A stretch of DNA of 64,000 nt from contig CAYVCQ010000001.1 of the NCBI GenBank assembly GCA_964450405.1, positions 186,001 through 250,000 on the forward strand, given 5' to 3'. Positions within the stretch are counted from its first letter, which is position 1. Every line of letters starts with the position of its first letter. The notes below the pieces were generated by a model. It did no database searches, had not been told where the DNA came from, and saw only the letters and a program-made list of their open reading frames with translations. The position numbers and the translations under genes were made by a program. The stretch comes from WRGT01 sp964450405. GTDB lineage: Bacteria > Spirochaetota > UBA4802 > UBA5550. Positions 42,001 through 49,968 of the stretch are shown here, in pieces.

Positions 42001-44229
42001 TTACCCCTTCAGTATTGAGTTTAATTTCTGTGAAAGCTGAAGCATGGAGTATGGCTTCTCGATAAAATCCCTTGCACCGGCATTTATTACATCATCAATA
42101 AGAGTTTTCGAATATAGCCCCGATGTCATCATTATCTTTAAATCAGGATTAATTTTGATCAGATCTTTCATTGCCTCATAACCCGATTTAACAGGCATAA
42201 CCATATCAAGAATTACTCCACTGATGACATCTGAATTATTTTTATAAAGCTCTACAGCTTCCTCTCCATTTGTCCCTGTGATAACATTATAACCGCACTC
42301 GATTAGCATCGATTCAGTATACGAACGCATTACCTCCTCATCGTCAACAACAAGGATAGTGCCATTCCCCCGGACTATCTCGCCTTGTGCTGCCAGATCG
42401 GATAACGCTGATTCTTCATTCAATACCGGCAGATAAATTGAAAAAACTGTTCCCAATTCCACCTCTGAGTAAACATCAATAAAACCACGATGAGCCCTTA
42501 CTATTGAATAAACAATCGAAAGCCCCAAACCGGTTCCTTTTATAGCGGTATTGGTTTTTGTTGTAAAAAAAGGATCATATATTTTAGAAAGGGTTTTATT
42601 GTCCATCCCCACTCCGGTATCTTTTACATATATCCGCCAGTATTCCCCCTCTGAAGAACCGGGGTGGTTATTCACAAAATATAAATCCGACTGGATTTTC
42701 ACTATACCTATATCGAGATGCCCGCCCTTATGCTCTCCAGGTTTTCTCATAATCGTCATCGCATGAGATGCATTTATACATAGATTTAACAAAGTCTGCT
42801 GAATCTGCGAACTGTTAATCATCGCTTTTGCAAAACCGTTATACGGAGTAACAGTGATAGACACCATTCTATCAATTGAGTTCATGCAGATTTTTCCAAT
42901 CTGACTCAGAATATCATTCAGGTCCATAGGATGAAGTTCTATGTCTGTATCCTTTCTCGAAAGATTCAGAAGCTGGGACACTATGGCTGCTCCGTTTTCA
43001 CAGCTTTTTTCAACAAGCTCAAGATCTTTACTGAAACCCTCGATACTATCCACTGCTTTATTTGAAATTTTATATCTTAAAAGTGAAGCGGTTCCCAGTA
43101 TGCCTCCAAGAATATTATTAAAATCGTGTGCTACACCGCTTGCCAGAAGTCCTATGCTCTCAAGTTTCTGACTCTGCCTGATCTGTACATCTTTTTTCTC
43201 AAGCTCGGTAATATCATCGATCCGGAGAACAAGGCTCTCTGAATGTTCAAGCTTTAAAGGAAAAACAAAGATGTTGAAATACATCTCCTCATATCCGGAA
43301 AGATGTATGCGGTAAAGAGCAAAGGGTTTTCCCGAGTCAATGGCGGTTTTTGCACTCAACAGATAGACAGAAATTTCCGGTTTGATTTCTGCAAGATGTC
43401 TTCCTCTTGCAGATTCAATGGCAAATCCGGCAAATTTTTCAGCAAGCCTGTTCCATTCCAGAACCCTGCCTTCCGTATCAAGCTGAATTATTATTGAAGG
43501 CATAAATTCTATTATCGATTGAATGGAGGCGATACTCTCCTTCACCTTGTACATCATATTGTTAAAGTTTTCTGCAAGTATTCCAATTTCATCATTACTC
43601 TTCACAGAAATGCTCTTTGACATATCTCCATGGGAAATTTTATCAACTACTCCCAGCATTTCATTCAACGGCTTTAGAACTCTCCCGGTAACAGCTCTCA
43701 CACTCTGAAGAGTAATAGCAAATATAACTACGAAGAGACCAATAAGTTTTAAAATTATTGACAGCACTTTCCGGTTATACTCATCCCTTGACACAACAAG
43801 CTGAAGCTCACCTATCTTCTGATTATTCAGTAAAATATCTCTTATAATTGGAGTCTCGCGGGATACGACTTTTTTATCATTCAGATTGATAAGTGTAGTT
43901 CCGTTATTATCAACTATTTTAATTTCTGCAATTTCGGGGGTCATGTAAAAAGCTCTGCAGGTATCGGTAAGTCCGGAATAGTTGAAATTCCACACATGTT
44001 CTCTGTTACTTAAAACAAGAAGCTCGGTATATCTTTCAGAATTTTCTTTAAGGGTTCTTTTATTAATACTATTCTGATCTATCAGCAGATAAAGCGAAAA
44101 TAACGCAAAGCAGATAAAAATCACCGAACCGATTGAAATTGAAAATTTCTGCCGGAGATTTTTGTTTTCCATGTATAATTTTATTTTTTCAAAATTCGCT
44201 TTTATCATCAGATACTCAATTATTTTCAT
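42001..44229 (-). CDS. Hybrid sensor histidine kinase/response regulator
   Basis: The 742-residue protein has two transmembrane helices (about 26-45 and 158-177) around a periplasmic domain of about 110 residues, then a HAMP domain, a PAS domain (about 235-345), a kinase core with His368 in GVAHDFNNILGG, an ATPase domain (NASHAM, DTGVGMD, GTGLGLSI), and a C-terminal receiver (ILVVDDEE, Asp675 in VILDMVMP, a Lys near the end). It starts at the last base of the solute-binding protein stop (TGATG), so translation is coupled and the two proteins should work together. A downstream phosphotransfer partner is not in the window. Confidence 0.88.
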   Translation of the reverse strand: MKIIEYLMIKANFEKIKLYMENKNLRQKFSISIGSVIFICFALFSLYLLIDQNSINKRTLKENSERYTELLVLSNREHVWNFNYSGLTDTCRAFYMTPEIAEIKIVDNNGTTLINLNDKKVVSRETPIIRDILLNNQKIGELQLVVSRDEYNRKVLSIILKLIGLFVVIFAITLQSVRAVTGRVLKPLNEMLGVVDKISHGDMSKSISVKSNDEIGILAENFNNMMYKVKESIASIQSIIEFMPSIIIQLDTEGRVLEWNRLAEKFAGFAIESARGRHLAEIKPEISVYLLSAKTAIDSGKPFALYRIHLSGYEEMYFNIFVFPLKLEHSESLVLRIDDITELEKKDVQIRQSQKLESIGLLASGVAHDFNNILGGILGTASLLRYKISNKAVDSIEGFSKDLELVEKSCENGAAIVSQLLNLSRKDTDIELHPMDLNDILSQIGKICMNSIDRMVSITVTPYNGFAKAMINSSQIQQTLLNLCINASHAMTIMRKPGEHKGGHLDIGIVKIQSDLYFVNNHPGSSEGEYWRIYVKDTGVGMDNKTLSKIYDPFFTTKTNTAIKGTGLGLSIVYSIVRAHRGFIDVYSEVELGTVFSIYLPVLNEESALSDLAAQGEIVRGNGTILVVDDEEVMRSYTESMLIECGYNVITGTNGEEAVELYKNNSDVISGVILDMVMPVKSGYEAMKDLIKINPDLKIMMTSGLYSKTLIDDVINAGARDFIEKPYSMLQLSQKLNSILKG

Positions 44230-45014
44230 CAGTTATATTTAGCTGCTATTTTTTTATAATGCTTTTCTTTCATCTCTTTTACTGCATCCCAGAATTTCAC
44301 TGAAAGTTCAGGGTTTGACTTTACAAACTGATGCGAAAGTATTATATAATATGCCTTGGTTACAATTGGAATTCTGACTTTAACAATCTGTTTTGCATAC
44401 TCACTGTTTTTCAGCAGAATGGCATCACCTGTAAGTTCAAGTGCTGCAACAGCTTCAACTCTTCCACGTATAAGATTCTGAAAATCAGCAGATGTTCCGT
44501 TGCTCTCATCCACCGTATATCCCATCTTCTTCAGATCATCAGCAATTGAATAACCGAATGGAGCACCAATATTTCCATTCAGATTTTTCAGTTCCCTGCC
44601 ATTCCATTCGATATTTGATTTTTTTAGTTTGTAGAAATAATACGAGGAGATATAAAGAGATCTGCTTTCATCCGGTTTGTCACCTTTCATCGGATACATG
44701 CCAAACTGCTCTCTCTCTTTCTTGTAGCTTGCACCAAGAAGTCCATCAGCACTGCCGGTTTTTAGCTCCCCTTCAAAGGCTCTCTTCCATGGAAGTCGTT
44801 TAATGATAATTTTTACGCCCAGTTTCTTTTCGATAAGTCTAACACACTCTATTGTTGCTCCAGGTTTGTCAGGATTTATCTGATCTGAATTTCCAATAAC
44901 AGCTGGAAATTCCTCTTTATCCTCACAAACAAGAGTCATAACTTTCTGCTGGGCAAAACTGTTAAAATATAAAGAGAGGAAAAAACAGAACACCACAATT
45001 ATATATTTTTTCAT
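44229..45014 (-). CDS. Periplasmic family 3 solute-binding protein
   Basis: The 261-residue protein has a signal peptide (residues 1-21, ending SFAQ) and a type II periplasmic binding fold of family 3: the LVCEDKEEFPAVIG start, the IECVRLIEKKLGVKI helix and the RLPWKRAFEGELKTGSADGLLG block. There is no ABC permease or ATPase nearby. It is coupled to a hybrid kinase by a TGATG overlap, so it more likely presents a ligand to the sensor kinase than serves transport. The ligand, possibly an amino acid-like molecule, is not known. Confidence 0.82.
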   Translation of the reverse strand: MKKYIIVVFCFFLSLYFNSFAQQKVMTLVCEDKEEFPAVIGNSDQINPDKPGATIECVRLIEKKLGVKIIIKRLPWKRAFEGELKTGSADGLLGASYKKEREQFGMYPMKGDKPDESRSLYISSYYFYKLKKSNIEWNGRELKNLNGNIGAPFGYSIADDLKKMGYTVDESNGTSADFQNLIRGRVEAVAALELTGDAILLKNSEYAKQIVKVRIPIVTKAYYIILSHQFVKSNPELSVKFWDAVKEMKEKHYKKIAAKYN

Positions 45015-45238
45015 AACACCTCTGATATTTTGACTACATCCAATATAGTATTTTATATAAAAAAAACAAAATTTTCAGTGATATAAAAAAAATAAATTAC
45101 GTTCAGTATTATTGCTTAAATGATTTAAGTAATAAAAGATTTATTATCCCCGCAGCCGAAGCCGGAGAGAATATAATTTTCAGGAATTATTACAGAATTA
45201 ATTTAATCAGGTACCCGTTTTTCAAAATCAGCATTGAC

Positions 45239-45712
45239 CTATCTTAAACTTAATACACCGAGAATCAGTGCTATTATTCCCATAATAACAGATATTATAC
45301 TTATTACAGTTGTTGTTCTCATCATTGAATCGGGAGAGTTGTAGAGAGCCTTTATTTTTTTAAAGGGATTGGAACTCTTCTTTATTTCCAGATCAATTCC
45401 ATTAAACTTATCAGACGGCAGGCCAAGCTTTACCCTGTAATGCTTGCAGAGTACAATTGATTTATGATCGTTATCAATCAGAAGTTCAGGATCATTAAAT
45501 CTTTTCTCAGTTGTGGAATTATAAAACATCTTATAATAGGTGTCAATAAATCTTATCCAGACATAGATGCTCTGTTTTTTCCACTTCCCGGTCCTGAATG
45601 AAATCCTGACAAAATCATTGAATTTCAACCCGGGAATTGGAGAGATGTATACATCATGGTCCCTGTAAAGCTCAGAGAGCTGCCTGTTTATGTGGAAAGT
45701 TTCTTTTATCAT
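45239..45712 (-). CDS. Hypothetical protein with C-terminal membrane helix
   Basis: The 157-residue protein has a soluble basic part and a hydrophobic C-terminal helix (about 132-155), so it should be tail-anchored in the inner membrane. No domain is recognised. It overlaps the upstream gene by 4 bases (ATGA) and is likely to form a complex with its product. The start at ATG 45712 is fixed by this overlap. Confidence 0.6.
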   Translation of the reverse strand: MIKETFHINRQLSELYRDHDVYISPIPGLKFNDFVRISFRTGKWKKQSIYVWIRFIDTYYKMFYNSTTEKRFNDPELLIDNDHKSIVLCKHYRVKLGLPSDKFNGIDLEIKKSSNPFKKIKALYNSPDSMMRTTTVISIISVIMGIIALILGVLSLR

Positions 45713-46431
45713 TTTTTTTCTTTTGTATCATTCTCCACTCTGAAATATATACGCTTCCACATATATTTTCCTTTTTTATAAAAGGAGGTAATGTAAAAAT
45801 CCTGATCTGTGGCTTTTTCAATTACATTGAGTCCTATTCTGTTTGAGCCGTCTGCCAGTTTAAGATCATTATTATGATCTATAAGAAGTTTGATATGATC
45901 GTCAGAGACCAGATCCTCTTCTTTTATTACAGTCTCATCCACTTCGTCGTAATACTCGGGGTTATCATAATCAATTTCCGAGAGCTTGTCAATATAGCCG
46001 TAGTAATCGAAAAAATCTCCGAACTCCTCAATTGATGCTGAAAAAAAATCATTGCAGGGATAAATTATAACATTAAAATACCCCGCAGATTTTTTACCCT
46101 CACTAACGTTATGCACAACCTGTCTCAGCATTGAGAACTGGGTATTAATAATAAGTTCATTCATTATAAAACGTATGAATTTCTTTTTTGTCCATGGGAA
46201 CATTTCAGTAATTCTCTGAATCTCGCCGTCAAAATTTTTAAAGTGTCTCTCTCCAAGACCAAGAACATACATATACGGCTCATAGATTGTTCCGTCAGGG
46301 TAGTATTTTGCACTGTTTCTAATTTTATTAGGCTGATCGTTCAGTCTTTTCCTGTGTTTGTAGGGAACAAGATCATTCAGGTTATCGGAGTCAATGTCAA
46401 TATCGGATTGTAAAATGCTGCTATCGGGCAT
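45709..46431 (-). CDS. Hypothetical acidic protein, paired with a tail-anchored protein
   Basis: This 240-residue cytoplasmic protein has no recognised domain. The segment IRFIMNELIINTQFSMLRQV and the region after it faintly resemble the N box and following strands of RsbW-type ATPases, but the D and G boxes are not evident (a FGDFFDYYG segment is the nearest). A strongly acidic stretch (about 145-175) follows. Coupled to the next gene by an ATGA overlap. No function can be assigned; a degenerate anti-sigma-like fold is one possibility. Confidence 0.55.
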   Translation of the reverse strand: MPDSSILQSDIDIDSDNLNDLVPYKHRKRLNDQPNKIRNSAKYYPDGTIYEPYMYVLGLGERHFKNFDGEIQRITEMFPWTKKKFIRFIMNELIINTQFSMLRQVVHNVSEGKKSAGYFNVIIYPCNDFFSASIEEFGDFFDYYGYIDKLSEIDYDNPEYYDEVDETVIKEEDLVSDDHIKLLIDHNNDLKLADGSNRIGLNVIEKATDQDFYITSFYKKGKYMWKRIYFRVENDTKEKK

Positions 46432-46510
46432 AATAAAACTCTCCGGGAATAAAGTTAAAATTTCTTACTGAATATATAATAGATATTTTAAATGTCAACA
46501 AGGAAGTATT

Positions 46511-46558
46511 AACTCTTTAACTGGTGGAAACAATAATTACCTGCGGTTTTTGAGTCGT
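46511..46558. repeat. Core-less palindromic element
   Basis: The ends AACTCTTTAACTGG and the complement of ACGACTCAAAAACCGC face each other, with AATAATTACC in the middle. They match the flanks of the elements at 14730-14811 and 62333-62413 (words AATTACC, CGGTTTTTGAG) but the GC-rich core hairpin is missing. Confidence 0.5.
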
Positions 46559-46833
46559 CACACAAGGAACGTTACGTTGTGAAGATATTTAAATTCAATC
46601 CCCCGCAAATCAACTTCACTATAGCATTTTACGATTGAATTAGTACGATTTATGTCTCCGTGAGGCATTAAATGCCGAGGCAGTCTGTCTTATAAATTAA
46701 ATATTTTACATGATAAAAGTAATTTTCCCGAAACAGATTGCTTCACTATGTTCGCAATGACAAAGGTTTAATCAATTCGTAAACAGCTATACCACCTGTA
46801 TCAACTTTCCAATTCTATGGTAAATTTGTCATG

Positions 46834-46886
46834 CTGAGCCTGTCGAAGCATAGACTTTTACTGCCACTACCCTTCGACAGGCTCAG
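46834..46886. repeat. Perfect 15-bp inverted repeat
   Basis: CTGAGCCTGTCGAAG (46834-46848) and its exact reverse complement (46872-46886) flank a 23-base loop. The word is one that recurs between genes in many bacterial genomes. There is no T-run, so it is not a plain terminator. Confidence 0.65.
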
Positions 46887-46945
46887 GGTGACGGGTTATA
46901 CACTATGTATTGCATCTAAATAAAATAAAATGCTGGCTTTTCAAC

Positions 46946-48118
46946 TCAATCAATATGCAGAAGAAGTCCCTTCAGATATTCTCCCTCGGGATGATAAATA
47001 CTGAAAGGGTGATCCTTGCTTTGTGAAAGCTGTGCCGCAACTCTCACATCTCTCCCTGAATCTGCCGCTGCGGAGAATACAATCTTACGGAACAGATCTG
47101 CGGTAACATGATGAGAGCAGGAGAATGTAAACAGGAGTGAATCTTTCCTGATCTTTTTCATTGCGCTTAAGTTTATATCTTTATAGCCGCGCGCTCCCCT
47201 CTCAACTCCTCTGGAGGATTTTACAAACGCAGGAGGATCGAGCACAATGAGATCGTAAAAGTTATCATCCATAGTCCGGAGGTATTCAAAACAGTCAGCC
47301 TTTATGGCGCTGTGATTGCTTTTGTCAAAAGAATTAATTTTAATATTTTCCGTTGTCATCTCAATGGCATCGGCAGATATATCAACACTATGGACAAGTT
47401 CAGCATCTCCGGCAAGTGCATAAACCGAAAATCCGCCGGTATAACAAAATGCGTTCAAGACTCTTCTTCCTCTGGAAAAATTTCTCACCAGCTCACGGTT
47501 CTCTCTCTGATCAAGAAAGAAACCGGTCTTCTGTCCATGTTCCGGATCTACTATAAATTTCAATCCATTCTCAATCACTTCAACTGCCGATCCGCTGCCG
47601 CGTATAAATCCATATGGTATATCAACATTCTCTATTTCATTTACTCCCGGATTTTTTACACAGATATTATTAAATCCGAGACTTTCAAATGAATCCGCAA
47701 TCACATCAAGCAGAAGTTCGGCGCCTTTCACCAGCACTTGAAGAACTACAGTATTCCCATATACATCAGCAATAACTCCAGGGAAAAAATCTCCCTCTGC
47801 ATTTATCAGCCTGTAGCAGTCGGTATTCTCTCCTATTATCCTTTTCCTGAAAAGAGCGGCTCTAGTTATCTTTTCGGGAAAATATTTATCATCAAACTTA
47901 TCAATTCTGACAGAGGTAAACTCAAAGAGCCTGCAGGCTATCTGACTTCCCGGCGAAAAGAAACCATAACCAAGCACCTCATTCTTCAGAGAAACGACTT
48001 CGACTATTTCACCATTTTCATAACCTGGAATTTCAGCAAGTGCACCGGAAAAAATCCACGGGTGCCTGTTGAGGAGAGATCTCTCTCTCCCCTTTTTAAT
48101 CTTTATCTGTCTGTACAT
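46946..48118 (-). CDS. rlmI: Class I SAM-dependent 23S rRNA methyltransferase (RlmI/RlmK-like)
   Basis: The 390-residue protein has an N-terminal PUA-like domain (residues 1-75; IKKGRERSLLNRHPWIFSGA) and a central RNA methyltransferase core, with the SAM motif VLNAFCYTGGFSVYA (near 223) and the catalytic-site motif DPPAFVKS. These features are typical of RlmI, which makes m5C1962 of 23S rRNA; a related function is possible. The motif CS in FTFSCSHHV supplies the catalytic Cys. The start is ATG 48118, one base after the PAP2 stop, with AAGGTAT upstream. The frame is open further but inside the PAP2 gene. Confidence 0.85.
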   Translation of the reverse strand: MYRQIKIKKGRERSLLNRHPWIFSGALAEIPGYENGEIVEVVSLKNEVLGYGFFSPGSQIACRLFEFTSVRIDKFDDKYFPEKITRAALFRKRIIGENTDCYRLINAEGDFFPGVIADVYGNTVVLQVLVKGAELLLDVIADSFESLGFNNICVKNPGVNEIENVDIPYGFIRGSGSAVEVIENGLKFIVDPEHGQKTGFFLDQRENRELVRNFSRGRRVLNAFCYTGGFSVYALAGDAELVHSVDISADAIEMTTENIKINSFDKSNHSAIKADCFEYLRTMDDNFYDLIVLDPPAFVKSSRGVERGARGYKDINLSAMKKIRKDSLLFTFSCSHHVTADLFRKIVFSAAADSGRDVRVAAQLSQSKDHPFSIYHPEGEYLKGLLLHID

Positions 48119-48119
48119 T

Positions 48120-48992
48120 TTATACCTTGAATTTTTTAAACAACCATGGTGCACCTGCACAGACCCATAGACAAAGAATCCATGAATGAACAAAAATAAA
48201 AATCAGATAGTATTGTGAACTTTTACTGAATAGAATTTTTTCAGCAAAATAAACAAGCATCAAAACAGTTAGACCTATTAGTACACGGAGAAAACCTGTT
48301 TTAAAATTTGCAGCCGGTGAAAATTTAATATATCTATTTTCAATAATAATACCTACGCAGAAGCCGGATAATGCTCCCATTGACATTACAGATCCCTTAG
48401 AAGCTATTATTTGAGATAAAAGCCCCGGAATGATAATTGCAACAGCCGCCAGAATAACCGGACTGAATTGCAGCAGAAATTTTTCTATTTTATCAAAAAA
48501 CGGCCATAACATAATCAGAGCAAGAGCTCCGAGAAACCATCCTCCAAGAACATCCGTAGGAAAATGAACACCAAGATATATTCTTGAAAATGCAATTATC
48601 AGAATTATAAAAATAGAAGCGTATGTAAAAAATCTCTTCTTAAGCCAGAGAGACATTGAACCCCAAACAACAAGCGATAGCTGGGCATGACCGCTCGGTA
48701 TCCCCGGGCCTGGAGTCTTCCCTATTTTTACTGATTCATTTAAGTTATATGGCCGCGGATGATTTATCAGATCCTTTAAAACTGTATTAACCCAGCTTGA
48801 AATTAAAAATAGAACAAAAATTCTCGCGGCGGATTTTTTATCAAAGCACCAGTATAAAAATGGAAGCAGTGCCATGTAAAAAATAAGCTCTCCGAAAAAT
48901 GATACAAAAGAAAAAAATGAATCAAAAAACGGTGACCTTATTTTCTGAACAACTATTATTACATTAATTCCCCATTGCCATATATGCTCCAT
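48120..48992 (-). CDS. PAP2 family membrane phosphatase
   Basis: The 290-residue protein has six or more transmembrane helices and the three phosphatase motifs: K(x6)RP in KDLINHPRPYNL, PSGHAQL, and SRIYLGVHFPTDVLGG. Family members remove phosphate from undecaprenyl pyrophosphate, phosphatidic acid or PG-phosphate at the outer face of the inner membrane. The C-terminal 120 residues add more helices. It lies directly upstream of the rRNA methyltransferase with one base between, so they are cotranscribed. The substrate is not clear. Confidence 0.85.
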   Translation of the reverse strand: MEHIWQWGINVIIVVQKIRSPFFDSFFSFVSFFGELIFYMALLPFLYWCFDKKSAARIFVLFLISSWVNTVLKDLINHPRPYNLNESVKIGKTPGPGIPSGHAQLSLVVWGSMSLWLKKRFFTYASIFIILIIAFSRIYLGVHFPTDVLGGWFLGALALIMLWPFFDKIEKFLLQFSPVILAAVAIIIPGLLSQIIASKGSVMSMGALSGFCVGIIIENRYIKFSPAANFKTGFLRVLIGLTVLMLVYFAEKILFSKSSQYYLIFIFVHSWILCLWVCAGAPWLFKKFKV

Positions 48993-49029
48993 ACTGCCTC
49001 CTGTTATTTATGCTGTAAATGCACCACGG

Positions 49030-49623
49030 TCACTTCGCACTAAAAACCACTTCCACATCTTTAACCCGAAGATGCAGATTCGATGCGATCTTCAGAACTG
49101 CAAGCTTTATCTGATCACTGCACATTTTGAGAATCTGCGGATTTTTCATTAGCTCGTTTCCCGCAGTCAGTGATCTCGACTTAAACTCTGTCATCTCATT
49201 ATTGATCAGCCTGTCCTCATTTATCCAGATACTCCCTTCGGTGACTATTCCTGCTTTATATGTGCTTATATCGATTGCCGGCTCATTAAGTATTATTGCC
49301 GGAGATAAAATCCGGATAACATCTCCATCCATTATAATTTTAAACTCAGGGCTCTGTGTGTCTATTATATACTGAAATGTAGTTAACCATCTGAAAAGCA
49401 CTGTGGAGCTCATCGGTCCTTTCTTGAATGATTTCATATACTCCTGATAGACCTTTTGCTCTGCAAGTATCAGTTTACCGGCTCCAGTGAGTTCGCTGCT
49501 CATTATCTGAATCTTATCAGGCGGAATAGCAGTTATGCGGTCGAGTTTGAAGTTCAAAAACAGGGCAACCCCGGAGAGTATAACAATAATTGTAACAAGT
49601 GCCGAATAGATAATTTTATTCAT
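49030..49623 (-). CDS. Hypothetical membrane-anchored protein
   Basis: The 197-residue protein has one N-terminal helix (residues 5-24) that anchors an extracytoplasmic domain without known motifs. It starts at ATG 49623, preceded by GAGGTAC, and lies 37 bases upstream of the PAP2 gene, so it is probably in its operon. Repeated Lys, Glu and Ile segments suggest a helical and beta mixed domain. Function unknown. Confidence 0.6.
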   Translation of the reverse strand: MNKIIYSALVTIIVILSGVALFLNFKLDRITAIPPDKIQIMSSELTGAGKLILAEQKVYQEYMKSFKKGPMSSTVLFRWLTTFQYIIDTQSPEFKIIMDGDVIRILSPAIILNEPAIDISTYKAGIVTEGSIWINEDRLINNEMTEFKSRSLTAGNELMKNPQILKMCSDQIKLAVLKIASNLHLRVKDVEVVFSAK

Positions 49624-49731
49624 AGTACCTCATTATGTTTCCATTATTAAGTCAGAGATTATACTGAATGTCAAGAGTAAATTGGATGAATGTCATTATC
49701 GACATCCACTTAAAATCAACACTCCATTTCT

Positions 49732-49835
49732 GTCTGAACCCTGATTTACAGGATTAAAGGATTTTCTAGATTTTGCAAAAGTCTACTCGCGGAAAATCAT
49801 GAAAATCTTTGAATCACGCGAATCAGGGTTCAGAC
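49732..49835. repeat. 104-bp element with 15-bp perfect terminal inverted repeats
   Basis: GTCTGAACCCTGATT (49732-49746) and its exact complement (49821-49835) bound the element. The interior reads like AGGATTAAAGGATT and ATCATGAAAATC, which can pair internally. A more diverged 103-bp copy lies at 52288-52390. There is no coding capacity. Nothing else is seen in 49624-49968 except the terminator. Confidence 0.65.
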
Positions 49836-49893
49836 AAGGGTAAGATAAAGTTATCTTCAAAAATTTACACATGTGCCCGACAGATCTAAGCGC

Positions 49894-49925
49894 AAAAAAA
49901 AGGGATGCCTTCCGGCATCCCTTTT
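49894..49925 (-). terminator. Intrinsic terminator of the acyl-CoA dehydrogenase gene
   Basis: The arms AAAAGGGATGCC (49898-49909) and its complement (49914-49925) are perfectly paired around a 4-base loop. On the minus strand a run of eight T follows, which makes it a strong terminator. Confidence 0.88.
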
Positions 49926-49968
49926 CCTTATCATATGTGTCGGGAACAAACCCTGATAATATTAAATA

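Larger units (their letters stand above)
46432..46945. other. 514-base intergenic region with several repeats
   Basis: The stretch upstream of two minus-strand genes contains, from left to right, a palindromic element at 46511-46558, a stretch with the common bacterial repeat word GATTGCTTCACTATGTTCGC (46737-46756), and an inverted repeat at 46834-46886. There is no gene or RNA. The promoter of the unknown gene pair is probably near the left end. Confidence 0.5.

Noticed and set aside
46737..46765. Possible small RNA gene in the 46432-46945 gap
   Set aside because: The sequence is explained by common dispersed repeat words; no promoter and terminator pair was found.
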